A DNA stretch of 64,000 nucleotides, from contig JALGPY010000001.1 in the NCBI GenBank assembly GCA_023055425.1, forward strand, positions 111,395,057-111,459,056, read 5' to 3'. Below the pieces are notes generated by a model, which did no database searches, had not been told where the DNA came from, and worked only from the letters and a program-made list of their open reading frames with translations. The stretch is from Linanthus parryae (Eukaryota; Streptophyta; Magnoliopsida; Ericales; Polemoniaceae). How positions within the stretch are numbered: the first letter of the stretch is position 1; every line of letters begins with the position of its first letter. Of the stretch, positions 9,306-18,833 are shown in pieces. The position numbers and the translations under genes are program-made.

Positions 9306-11690
9306 CTAATCCGCATCATCGTCGGTCAGAGCAATTGATAAAGAGTCTTTGATCAGTGCGCAACTCTCGCAATTTCCTTGAATCAATGCTGCGGCTGTTG
9401 ACATGTCCGGCCAGTGAATCCCATACCTTTGGGCTTTCCGATAGATTGAAACCTCACTTTCTCCGCAAGCATGTTGGTGAATCTTTTCTAACAGCGCTTG
9501 TCCCTCCTGTTCCGAGACGCATCGCATGAGTATTCCCCCAGGGCCTTTGTAGTATAGGGTGTTGTCATGTATGCAATACCCCTTCGTGAATGCCCAATTT
9601 TTGTTGCTCGTGCCTTCTGCGATAGCACACAGGATTGACTTTATCCAGTCCGTATCGTCTACGCATTCGTCGTCGCACGCGTCCTCCGTCAACGCCGAGG
9701 ATGTTCGCACCTCAATCGAGATTCTCGCAGGACATTTATCCGTACTAACCTTGGATCCCAAGGTAGCTAAAGCATCAGCATGTCTATTGTCCTCTCTAGG
9801 TTTGTGCTCGTACTTTACGTCGCAGAACTGCTGCACCAGTTTCTGTACCAAGGTCCGGTAGGGCAACAAGTTGATCTCCTTCAAACCATACTCGCCCGAG
9901 GCTTGTTTAACGATTAGCTTGGAGTCTCCCATAACCGTCAAGTTTCTTACCTCTAGTGCCTTTGCTGCGCGAAGACCTGCGATGAGAGCCTCATACTCTG
10001 CTTCATTGTTAGTGACTGCGAAGTCAAGCTTCGCTGACATCTGTATGACCTCTCCATCTGGTTTGGTCAAGACTATCCCAATGCCTCCACCTTTCCTTGT
10101 TGATGAGCCATCAAAATGGAGCGTCCAATAGGGCAACTCAACTGCGTAGATTTCAGGTCCCTCCAATTCTTCTTCAATCACAGGCTCATGACTGTCATTA
10201 GGGAACTGCGCTAGCAAATCCGCCACCGCTTGCGATTTGATTGCCCGGGGTCGAGCACATGTGATGTCATATTGAGAAATGGTCATATACCATTTTGCCA
10301 ATCTTCCCCCAGGAGCAGTATGAGTCAGAAGATACTGTATAGGATCACTCTTTGTGACCACTACTACTTTGTGAGAAGCAAAATAGTGCCTCAACTTCTC
10401 TATTACAAAGAATAAATCAAGACAATGACGTTCGATATCCGTGTACCTTGATTCTGCTGGTTGCACTATACGAGAGATGTAGTAGATGGGCCTTTCTTGA
10501 CCCTCATACTCCTGAGCTAGGAGTGCCCCTATAGACCTCCTCGTTGACGTCAAGTACAACAAGAGTGGTGATCCGAGCTGAGGTGCGATCATTACTTTTG
10601 ATGATGTCAGCAGTTCTTTTAGCTTTCCGAACGCAGCCTCGTGCTCTGTAGTCCAGTTGTATGCAGCGTATTTCTTAAGAAGATCGCTAAAACAGAAGGT
10701 GATTTCGGCGATCGCGGGGATGAACCTTCGCAGGTAGGATAGTTTTCTCAAGTAGGTCTTCAAGGTACTTTGGTTGTGCGGCGCAGTCATGCTGGTGATG
10801 GCCGATACTTTCGCGGGATTAGGCTCTATTCCTTGACGATGTACCACACATACCAAGAACTTTCCCGATGTTACCCCGAATGCGCACTTCATGGGGTTCA
10901 TCTTTAATTGAAAGCTTTTGCATCTGTTGAACACTTTTCGCAAATCCCCCAGATGGTTTGCCTCTTCCTTGGATTTGACAACTAAGTCATCCACGTAGAA
11001 TTCTACTTCTTTGTGAATCATGTCGTGAAACAGGGCCATCATGGCACGCTGATAAGTCGCACCTGCGTTCTTGAGACCAAAAGGCATAACCGTGTAATTG
11101 AAGACTCCCACCGGAGTAATGAATGCGGTTTTCCGTGCATCTTCGGGGTCCATCTAGATCTGATTGTACCCACTAAATCCGTCCATGAAGCTGAACATGC
11201 GATGCCCCGCGGTCGAATCGATAAGTAATTCGATGTTGGGGAGTGGAAAATCATCCTTGGGGCAGAAACGATTAAGGTCCCGGAAATCCACGCAAATGCG
11301 AAGCTGCCCATTCTTCTTTACCACCGGCACAATGTTAGCCAACCATGTGGTATGGTGATTCGGCTCGATGAACTTGGCATTCAGAAGTTTGACAACTTCC
11401 TGCTTGATCTTAATGTTAAGCTCCGGTCTAAAGCTTCTCGTACTCTGCTTTACCGGTTTGGACCCTGGGATTACATCTAACCGGTGCATAGTGATGCTCG
11501 TGTCCAGACCAGGCATTTCATCATATTCCCATGCGAACACGTCTTTGTACTCAGTCAGAGGTTGTAGCAATCTTTCCTCTTCCTCGCCTGTGAGGTCCGC
11601 ACTTAGAAAGACTGGCCTCTTCTTTTCTTCGCTCGGACTTAGGAATACCTCCTTCAGCTCCTGCTTTTGCGGCCTGGGTTTGTCCTCCAT
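9306..11690 (-). pseudogene. Tat element RT, RNase H and second RNase H (one nonsense codon)
   Basis: Reverse transcriptase starts near 11560 (FAWEYDEMPGLD; LRICVDFRDLNRFCPKDDFPLP; FMDGFSGYNQI). One TAG at 11154-11156 sits where relatives have Lys, and the frame continues with the active-site block FYVDDLVVKS. Next come the normal RNase H and connection, and then a second RNase H of archaeal type (LHFDGSSTRKGGG, NNEAEYEALIAGL, DSKLIVKQ, HADALA), which is diagnostic for the Tat clade. The C-terminal 113 residues (WIKSILCAIAEG ... CESC) look like a first copy of the H2C2 module that precedes integrase. A final TAG replaces a Trp-like codon at the junction to the next module. Confidence 0.9.
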
Positions 11691-11951
11691 GCATTCAGGT
11701 GCTTATTTGAGTTTTTCCTCTAGAACGCTTGGCATTAGTTTGTCTGGTTCCAAAACCTGCTCAATTTGATTGATTTGCTCAGGGATATCCCCATGCTCGC
11801 GTGAGGACACCCCCGCGCACCTTCATATACGATAGCATTTCTTCCCGTTGGCGTAGAAACTCTCTATTTCCTTGCCTTCCGGATCATGTTTTGCTATCCT
11901 TTTCAGAGTATACACGTTCTTTCGCTGGTAGGAAATCCGCGGCACCTCTTC
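11691..11951 (-). other. Linker between gag-protease and RT, Tat element
   Basis: On the minus strand the frame after the gag-protease stop can still be read in pieces (EEVPRISYQRKNVYTLKRI, then EQINQIEQVLEPDKL) but is cut by stops. It looks like the decayed start of pol rather than a separate gene. Confidence 0.5.
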
Positions 11952-14435
11952 TCACGTAGGCGGCTTTTCCTTGGCTTCCTCTCTTGTTACCATCACTCCT
12001 ACGGGTGACTGATCTTTGATGTCCTCCCAACGAGGAAAAGGAGTGGGGTTGAACGGCCATGGTGTCTGCTCATCTGCCATCTCAGTGAACCATACCGCCT
12101 CACTGAGATGCGCTTCATCCATGTTAAAAGGATTTATCGAAGCCGGTATCTCCACAATTCTATCATTCCAGACAGCTTTCATCACTTGGTGAGCTGTTGA
12201 AGGGACAGCATCAAAGCGATGAATCCAGGCCCGGCCTATAATCATGTGATATGTGGTGTTCGCATCTATGACATAGAATTTTGCTGAACACTTAATTTTG
12301 CCGATCTGGATACCCAGGCGGATCCAGCCTATTGTCATTCTGGAGTCGCTTCCGAATCCCATCAGCGGGGATGGTCGCTTGACGATCTTGTGCTCTGGAA
12401 TTCCTGCTAACTTCAGAGTATGGAGCGAAACAACGTTAACTTCTGCTCCTCCATCTACAAACGCTCTTTTGAACTCCACATCGTTGATGATTGCTGTTAC
12501 ATACAGAGGCTTCTGGTGGATCGCATCTGTCTTCTTATCGCTTGTGGAGAAGGTTATGACCTTTTCTGTAGAGCGAGATGCCCTGACAACCTTTCCATTG
12601 GAGACTACGATATCCTCCTCGTAATCTTCTGCTATCCTCAGGATCGCCTTTGTCATCTCCTTCCGGCATTTCTCTGAGAAATTCATCTCATCGAAGAACC
12701 TGCTGAAACCATGCGACCCCTTCATCCGATCGGCACGTTCGTCCTCAGTGTCTATGCTGTAATCCTCGTCGTTTTGGATCTCGGCGATGATGGGTAGACC
12801 ATCCTCGACAACCTCTTCAAGGTCCACAATCGAAATCATGGCGACTTCTTTGCCTTTCGGCTCTTGCTCCGCATGGGCAGGGAGTGGATTGTTTCGCACA
12901 TCCTGCTTTTGATCGCTGACGATTAGTTCGCCATTTTTCATCTTTTGGCTTACCATGATTCTGAGCTTCTTGCAGTCAGCCGTGGGATGCATGACCTTTC
13001 CGTGACATTCACACCACTTCGGGTCCCTCACCATCTCCCTGGAGGGTGCCTTTTCGAGCGGCGGCAAGATACCGTCCTTACGCCATTGCCTGCACAGGTC
13101 GCTCGCTTCCTCTACCGAACATGGCAGTGGTGGTGCATCAAAGTTCACTACCTTCGGCTGCTTTTGGGGCGAGATTGTATTCACTTCAGCCTCGCGTCCT
13201 CTCTTGTAGCTGAATCTCCCAATTTTGAAAGTGGTCCCGCCCGAGGATCTCTCAGGGGCGTTCCTCTTTTTCTGCCTCTCTACTATAGGCTCGATATTCT
13301 TCGTGCATTCGATTAAATTCGAAAACGTAGGTGTTTGCAGGTTGATAAGCATACCTTTGTACTCGTCTCGCATACATTGCAGGCATATCTCCACGAGTCT
13401 GCTTTCGAGTATCACATATTTGCACTCCAAGGACTTGGCCCTGAACTTCTTGATGAATATTATTCCATCCTCCTCGCGCTTCTGATACATCCGCGAGAGA
13501 TGAATCAATGTCACCTTCTCTTCCATCTGGGAGAATTTAGTGTAAAACTTCTGGACCATGTCGTCCCAGGTCTTCACGGATCCGGCTTCCAACATCCTGT
13601 ACCACTTGTAGGCCACGTTCCCCAAGGATTTCGGGAACTCGCGCATCAGCAGCTTAGGATCAGCCCCATACGGCCCCATTACATCAATGAAGCGCATGAC
13701 ATGCTCGTGGGCATTCCCATTGACATCTTCGAACTTGTCCCATTTAGGAGCCTTGTACCCAGCAAGATTAGGCATGAGGTAGATCTCTCGTGGAATAGGC
13801 GGATCGTTGTCAAGTTTCGGGATGATGGTATCCGCGAACGATTGGTGAGCCAGAATGGTGTCTATGCGCCGTTGCAGCGACGTCATACACTCCGGATCAC
13901 TTCCCTCAGCAGCGGGAGGAGGGGTTGCCGCAGGTGGAGGCGACACATACGTCGCAGAAGGGCTAGGAACATATTGTGAATTCACGTTACCCCACGTTGC
14001 CGTCGGAAGAGGCAAAGGGTACTGCGAGGCCGTATTAGGTACCAAAGTTGGAGGTTGAGGAGTATGAGTAGCAAGAGGCAACATTTGAGCTGTTGGCCCC
14101 TGAATTGAGGGTAGCTGCGTAGTTGCCGGTGGAGTTTGCAGGTTAGGATTGGGTGGTGTGGTTGACACTCCCAATCCTTGAGTGGTAGAGGCTCCTCCTC
14201 CTTGAGGGACGGTGGTGGCTGGTGTGGGGTTTGGAGCGAGAGTCCCCAGGACAGCCATTATCCGTTCTAGATGCGCAGATTGAGCTTTGAGAGCCTTCAC
14301 CTGATTCTGGATGGTGGCGTCCAAGGCTTCTAGTTTCGGAGCTTCACCGGTGGCTGTAGGAGTACGGCGGGTCTCCTCTCCCGAGGTGGTCTCCGTGGAA
14401 GGCGATCTATTACTGACATCATCCTCATGAGACAT
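11952..14435 (-). CDS. Tat element gag-protease polyprotein
   Basis: An 827-residue open frame. I take the ATG at 14435 (MSHEDDVSNRS), 19 bases after the PBS; the frame is open further upstream only because it runs into the LTR. Order: a Ser/Pro/Thr-rich N-terminus, retrotransposon gag domain (about residues 200-400; YKAPKWDKFED, WYRMLEAGSVKTWDDMVQKFYTKF), a possible zinc-binding stretch (WCECHGKVMHPTADC), and a retropepsin-like domain with the active-site loop FVDGGAEVNVVS and MIIGRAWIHRF. Gag would form the particle and the protease would process it. No internal stop, so this is the best preserved gene of the element. Confidence 0.88.
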   Translation of the reverse strand: MSHEDDVSNRSPSTETTSGEETRRTPTATGEAPKLEALDATIQNQVKALKAQSAHLERIMAVLGTLAPNPTPATTVPQGGGASTTQGLGVSTTPPNPNLQTPPATTQLPSIQGPTAQMLPLATHTPQPPTLVPNTASQYPLPLPTATWGNVNSQYVPSPSATYVSPPPAATPPPAAEGSDPECMTSLQRRIDTILAHQSFADTIIPKLDNDPPIPREIYLMPNLAGYKAPKWDKFEDVNGNAHEHVMRFIDVMGPYGADPKLLMREFPKSLGNVAYKWYRMLEAGSVKTWDDMVQKFYTKFSQMEEKVTLIHLSRMYQKREEDGIIFIKKFRAKSLECKYVILESRLVEICLQCMRDEYKGMLINLQTPTFSNLIECTKNIEPIVERQKKRNAPERSSGGTTFKIGRFSYKRGREAEVNTISPQKQPKVVNFDAPPLPCSVEEASDLCRQWRKDGILPPLEKAPSREMVRDPKWCECHGKVMHPTADCKKLRIMVSQKMKNGELIVSDQKQDVRNNPLPAHAEQEPKGKEVAMISIVDLEEVVEDGLPIIAEIQNDEDYSIDTEDERADRMKGSHGFSRFFDEMNFSEKCRKEMTKAILRIAEDYEEDIVVSNGKVVRASRSTEKVITFSTSDKKTDAIHQKPLYVTAIINDVEFKRAFVDGGAEVNVVSLHTLKLAGIPEHKIVKRPSPLMGFGSDSRMTIGWIRLGIQIGKIKCSAKFYVIDANTTYHMIIGRAWIHRFDAVPSTAHQVMKAVWNDRIVEIPASINPFNMDEAHLSEAVWFTEMADEQTPWPFNPTPFPRWEDIKDQSPVGVMVTREEAKEKPPT

Positions 14436-14453
14436 GGTTGCTTGCAATGGTAA

Positions 14454-14472
14454 GTTCACGTCGGGTTCACCA
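14454..14472 (-). other. Primer binding site of the Tat element
   Basis: On the minus strand, three bases inside the 5' LTR, the sequence TGGTGAACCCGACGTGAAC begins with the TGG that pairs with a tRNA 3' CCA. I did not assign the tRNA. Confidence 0.7.
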
Positions 14473-14475
14473 AAA

Positions 14476-15099
14476 TGTGTACAAGAGAATCCGGCAGAGA
14501 GAACTCTGTGTACACCAAGGGCAAAGAATAGAAAATGGCACAGGAAATGTTGGGTTGTGAGTAGGGAGAGAGTAAGGCAGTAGTACTGTGAGAGAGAGAC
14601 AGGATTCTGGCAGAGCTTTCCCGTATCTCGGGTCGTTCTCCCCTTTCTGTATGGAAGGGTTAACGTCCTATATATATATAACAGAGAATGTGACCGTTTT
14701 AGTTTGGTTAATGCGCCCATCAATGGCGGCTTAATTAGCTTAACCACAACGGCACGTTCGTCCGCGTATATAGGGACCGTTACAGCACGTTATCCGCGTA
14801 TACAAGAACCATAATGGGGTTGACCGGGTTTGACCGGGTTTATGGAGCTCGTGCCATAAGCCTCTCAAAAGCAGTTACTAAAGGTCGCGCGCGAGCTTGG
14901 CTCTCACGCGACAGGACTTACTCTAGCCTCCAGACCACTAAGTCCCTACAAGTCCCGTGCGGTGGTATGCGAGGGCCCTGTCTCGCAGCCCCCACGTGGA
15001 TCAGCCCGGCTGGTGATCCAGTGTGTGTGGTGCACAATATGGTGTGCTGGATGATTGCCATGTGGCTAAGATCTTCTTGTCCAGAAAGCACTATCTACA
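14476..15099 (-). repeat. 5' LTR of the Tat element (right copy)
   Basis: 624 bp, starts TGTGTACAAGAG and ends ATCTACA on the plus strand (TG..CA). The minus-strand 3' end abuts the PBS. It matches 301-927 with scattered substitutions. A TATATATATA run at about 14682-14692 is the candidate TATA box for the genomic RNA. Confidence 0.9.
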
Positions 15100-15104
15100 C
15101 CAGT
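15100..15104. repeat. Target-site duplication CCAGT, right copy (Tat element)
   Basis: Exact repeat of 296-300 directly after the CA end of the right LTR. Confidence 0.85.
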
Positions 15105-15605
15105 ATACCCTATAGCATCTCACTAAGGAGAACGTTCAAAGTCTATGACTACTCCCTCTTAAGCAATTAATGAACCACTTGAGATAGTTAACCACTAATT
15201 GGCATTTTCAGCATTAACGCTAATTTGTCATTTATGTGGGGATTTCTGGAAAAATGGTCTTTGAACAAACATTTTTTACCCAACTTGAGCTCGATTTTAA
15301 TCCGGCTCATCTAAGAGTTAACAACGCAAATTGCATCATCGTTCAGAGGGAAACTTGGTGGTCTTCTAGATAACTCATTCGTCAAAGACCATTAAGAAAT
15401 GAATGATCAAATTGAGCTCTCAAAATGAGTTCATGTGAAACTAATTGTGTTGATAAGGAAAAGGGAACCACATCTTGGTTCAAGGAGAAAGTTGTGTGAT
15501 TATCTACTTCAAGATTGCACTATAGGGCACGCCTTTGGGTGGTAGATATTTTGTGTAGGAGAGAGGACCTAGCTACGGTCCGAACCACCACAAGCGTGCA
15601 ACGCT
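15105..15605. other. Right flank of the Tat insertion (unclassified repeat)
   Basis: No coding sequence recognised. Continues the DNA of 1-295 across the CCAGT site and ends at the TGATAACTCC start of the next LTR-like block. The last five bases AACGC recur at 17495-17499. Confidence 0.4.
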
Positions 15606-16327
15606 GATAACTCCCCACTAGGAGTTATCTTTGAGCCTGATATGATGTGCGTTTTGTGTCGGAAAACTGTGTTTTAGCCAGAATTCACCTCTAGAAAGCC
15701 TCAAAAATTAGAACGAGATGTTTGTAAGCTCTTAATGAATTTCTGCTTATTTTGCGCATTTCGAGATATGATCATGGGTTTTTGTTCGTGTTGTCTACGC
15801 AGGGACAGGACTTTTGCAGGAGCCGGGAATGAAGCAGGATTGCAGGGGCGAGAGCCGATGAAGCTGAAAACGCCAAAACCGAGAATGACCGGGATACGCT
15901 CGGTTGACAATATCTTGAGTTCTATTTGGAATTTTGAAGTGAAACATGCGGCAGAAGAAAGGAGACGTCAAGGGCTTTCCGAAAACAAGTCATAATGCCA
16001 AAACGGAGTCCGGCCAAAACACCAACCTCCCGCGTGGGTCCCAGACAGACCACACCGAAGTAGGAGTCTCGGTACCCGGTGTCCGTAGTCGTGATCAGCT
16101 ATTTCATGTTTGACACGATTTCCAGGACGGTTCTGACCCAGGGGTATTTTGGTAATTTTGACACCATGCCAGGTTTCCGGAGTCGAGTTCAGGTTTTGTC
16201 TCCCGAATTCGGTCAACAGTTTTCGTATGACCAGATTCAGGATTGGGTAGAATTTGGAGCGATTTTGACCCATGGGTATTTTGGTAATTTTACAAGTTTC
16301 GGGTCAAAACGGAGGCAGGAGCACGGT

Positions 16328-16570
16328 GTGCGTATATATGCGCACAAGGGGGTTTTGTACGCGTACAGGAGCCCCATACGCACAAGAGGAGAGAGAAAAT
16401 GAAGACTGTCTTCTCGGTGTGCGTATATACGCAGACCCTGTGCGTATATACGCTGACCGGGTGCTTATATACGTACACAGAGAGGAAATGGGAATTTGAA
16501 AATTCACTGTCTGCGTATATACGCAGACCCTGTGTGTATATACGCAGACAGGGTGCGTATATACGCACAC
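16328..16570. repeat. Array of seven near-perfect palindromes around GCGTATATACGC
   Basis: Units at 16328-16345, 16419-16436, 16440-16457, 16461-16478, 16509-16528, 16531-16550 and 16552-16570. The best, GTCTGCGTATATACGCAGAC at 16509-16528, is a perfect 20 bp palindrome. The array ends about 75 bp before the TATA box. Confidence 0.85.
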
Positions 16571-16645
16571 AACACGTATTCCGAGACAAATTTAGACCAG
16601 TGGCAGTTTCGTAAATACGACAGTTTCCAGAAACGTCTTCAGCAC

Positions 16646-16653
16646 TATATAAA
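16646..16653 (+). promoter_or_regulatory. TATA box of the solo LTR
   Basis: TATATAAA in the context CACTATATAAAGACTC. It is followed by an R/U5-like region and preceded by the palindrome array, as in an LTR promoter. Confidence 0.55.
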
Positions 16654-17499
16654 GACTCATCCAGGGCTTGTTTTGAAAAAAATACAACACAACCCACGGA
16701 GAAGTCGGAGCATCCCCGGAGAGCACAGAAGCGCGAACCCAAATTTCAAGACACTCGTTTGCTCTTCTTCTCTCTTATTCAAAAACTGTGTTATTTCGTT
16801 ACGAATTTCAGTAGCTAAACTTTTTACCTAGGTTCTCGGTGAACCTGGGGTTTCGTACTCAGTGATTAGTTCTACGTTTTGATTATGTATTCATGATTGC
16901 AGTTTCTTAATATCAGCAGCTTTACTCGTTATTCTGTCTTTGAACTTTACTGTTCATGCATGCTCGGCTTGATCACCCAGAATTGCTACAGACCCGAGCC
17001 GGTAGGTGAAAACGTTCAGTTAGGGTTAGGAAGAGAAGACAGAATTTAGCACCTTACCCCGATGGGCCGACTAGCGAAGGGGAGTTAGGACTAGCCTGAA
17101 AAGGTTTGACCAACTGTTAGAGAATCTGACCCGGGCCTTTAGGACAGGTTAAAACCCAGCAGACTTAGAACGAGAATGCAGACCTCGGCAGCTTAACAGG
17201 AATCCGAAAGTTTGCAGAATCGTGATAACGTGCAGGAAAAGAAAAGATATTGCACAACTGGTATGTGGAACGGATAATTAACTGATGTGTGTTTTCATGT
17301 CAAACAAAGAACGAAAATCTGAAGAACCCTAGGGGATCCTGGAATCTAGTATCTCAAACCCTAGATTTTACAACCTTCGAGATTTTCATAAAAACGTCAC
17401 AAAAAATATTTACGTTTTAGTCATTTATTTTTAGTACGTAGTAATCACTCTCACTCCTTTTATACTATGCAATTTAAATTATGCCTACTCGAAAAACGC

Positions 17500-17564
17500 T
17501 AAACAGTCCTCGTGGGAAGGATCACCTGAGTTGAAATACACCCGGCATTACTCGATTTGTATAG
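17500..17564. other. Short junction sequence between the solo LTR and copia C1
   Basis: Begins TAAACAGTCCTCGTGGG. It resembles the U5 end of Athila-type LTRs (compare AGTCCTTTGGGTTCGA in the element below), so it may be the true 3' end of the solo LTR or a piece of the older flank. Confidence 0.3.
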
Positions 17565-17630
17565 TTGAGCTGCAGCTACTGTAATGGAACATGACATACT
17601 AGAGAGAGGTGCTGGAAACTTCATGGTTAT
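17565..17630 (+). pseudogene. Copia C1 gag stub: zinc knuckle cut by the Athila insertion
   Basis: Translation reads LSCSYCNGT, a TGA stop, then HTRERCWKLHGY: a CX2CX4HX4C knuckle with one sense codon turned into a stop. The reading continues with PANY directly after the Athila element at 30959, so the two sides were once one gag gene. The part of C1 to the left is not visible in this window. Confidence 0.7.
17626..17630. repeat. Target-site duplication GTTAT, left copy (Athila element)
   Basis: GTTAT lies directly before the left LTR (TGACACG) and again at 30954-30958 directly after the right LTR (GTTATCA end). Confidence 0.88.
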
Positions 17631-18820
17631 TGACACGTTTCAACCACAAGTGTATGGCCGTCGTGTGTAGTAATATCCGGAAATCCGGGTTTATCGAACC
17701 CAAAGGACTTGTCGTGAACTAATTAGTATGATTAACTTTATGTGGGCTAGCAATTGAGAGTTTTCTAAACTAAATAATTAAAAAGATAAAACAAGTATTT
17801 AATTATTGAGATTTAATATAGGAGGAACAACCAGAACACCTCGTTTGGGGGATTGCTAGGATTTTCTTGTTGACGACGTTCTATGATTTGTGAAACACAG
17901 ACAAAATTCACTTTGCTAATCGAGCAATACTAGCTCACCGAGTTACCAAGTGAGCATCCTATGCCTAGGTTAGATTAAAATCGAGTTACCAAGTTCTAAT
18001 TATCCCTAAACATGCATTAACGATGAATTCTACTCTAACGATCCCATTCGGCGTAGCCGAGTTACCAAGCCTATGAACGGGTGATTGTTTGATTTTCCGG
18101 TTTAACAATTACTGAGTTACCAAATAATTTCAAACTAAGTTCTAGCTAACAAGACGTATCCAATTAACTAGATAGGATGAAGATCACAAAACAATCATAG
18201 CAAACGTAAAATCATCAATTAGGTTTATCAAAACATGAATCTCAATTCATAAAACGCATAATCAATGTGAAAACCCTAACCCCAAATTCGGGTCCTGATC
18301 TAAGAAGTTTAGCTACGCATATTCATGATCACAAATACAAGCGTTTGTGTGATCATGAACAAATATAATGAAAAGATAAGAGTAGAAGGATCAAACTGAT
18401 GAATTCTCGCTTCCACGACCAACTCTAGCTCCAAGTTTCTCCCCAAATCTTCTTCTCTGCGTCTCCCTCTGTTCTAACCTTCTTTTCTTTGACTTTTCTT
18501 TCCTTCCTTTGACTCTCTCCTTTCTTCCTTCTTCCTTTGACTTTCCTTTGAGTTCCTTGCTTCCGAAGTTCGTTTCCATCTCTAGCATGATCCTCCAAGC
18601 CCTGTTTTCCTGCGAATCACAACACGAAAACACAACCCGCGATCATATCACAATAAAAGCTCAAATAACTAAAGAAACGCCCGGATTTAACAAGTAACGC
18701 ATATGAACTCACATTATCACATATTAGCTCAATTTACTCAAAAGACGACGAATTCTCCATGTTGAGCACGCAAAACGTAGAAATAAAAGGCATAAAATAA
18801 CTCCGAAAACGGAGTTATCA
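17631..18820 (-). repeat. 3' LTR of the Athila element (left copy)
   Basis: 1190 bp, TGACACGTTT to GGAGTTATCA, TG..CA. Contains four or more copies of the motif GAGTTACCAA (about 17940-18120). On the minus strand it starts TGATAACTCCGTTTTCGGAG, an inverted repeat at the terminus. Confidence 0.93.
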
Positions 18821-18833
18821 ACTACCCCCACAC
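18821..18833 (-). other. Polypurine tract of the Athila element
   Basis: Minus strand GTGTGGGGGTAGT directly before the LTR start TGATAACTCC. Confidence 0.8.

Larger units (their letters stand above)
301..15099 (-). mobile_element. Complete Ty3/gypsy LTR retrotransposon, Tat clade (R1)
   Basis: A 14.8 kb element in minus orientation: 5' LTR 14476-15099, PBS 14454-14472, gag-protease 14435-11952, RT/RNase H/second RNase H/integrase 11690-8086, a long 3' region with an antisense PMD gene and tandem repeats, polypurine tract 928-941 and 3' LTR 301-927. Two RNase H domains in one pol and a large region between pol and the 3' LTR are marks of the Tat clade (Retand/Grande/Ogre group). Antisense extra ORFs at this place are known from relatives. 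By eye the LTRs differ at roughly 25-30 sites plus small indels, so it is not a recent insertion. Pol has nonsense codons and one frameshift, so this copy is not autonomous as it stands. Confidence 0.9.
15606..17494 (+). mobile_element. Solo LTR-like element, Athila-type, plus strand
   Basis: It begins TGATAACTCC with an immediate inverted repeat (AACTCC..CTA..GGAGTT), the same start as the Athila LTRs below (TGATAACTCCG on their minus strand). A clear TATA box (16646-16653) lies in the middle, with a U3-like upstream half carrying a palindrome array. No gag or pol follows, so it looks like a solo LTR. The flanking AACGC at 15601-15605 and 17495-17499 may be the target duplication, but the right end then is GAAA instead of the usual CA, so that boundary is uncertain; it may extend to about 17560. 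Confidence 0.5.

Noticed and set aside
16290..16742. 150-codon minus ORF and several plus ORFs across the palindrome array
   Set aside because: Repeats of the palindrome give repetitive open frames in many frames at once; no protein family.
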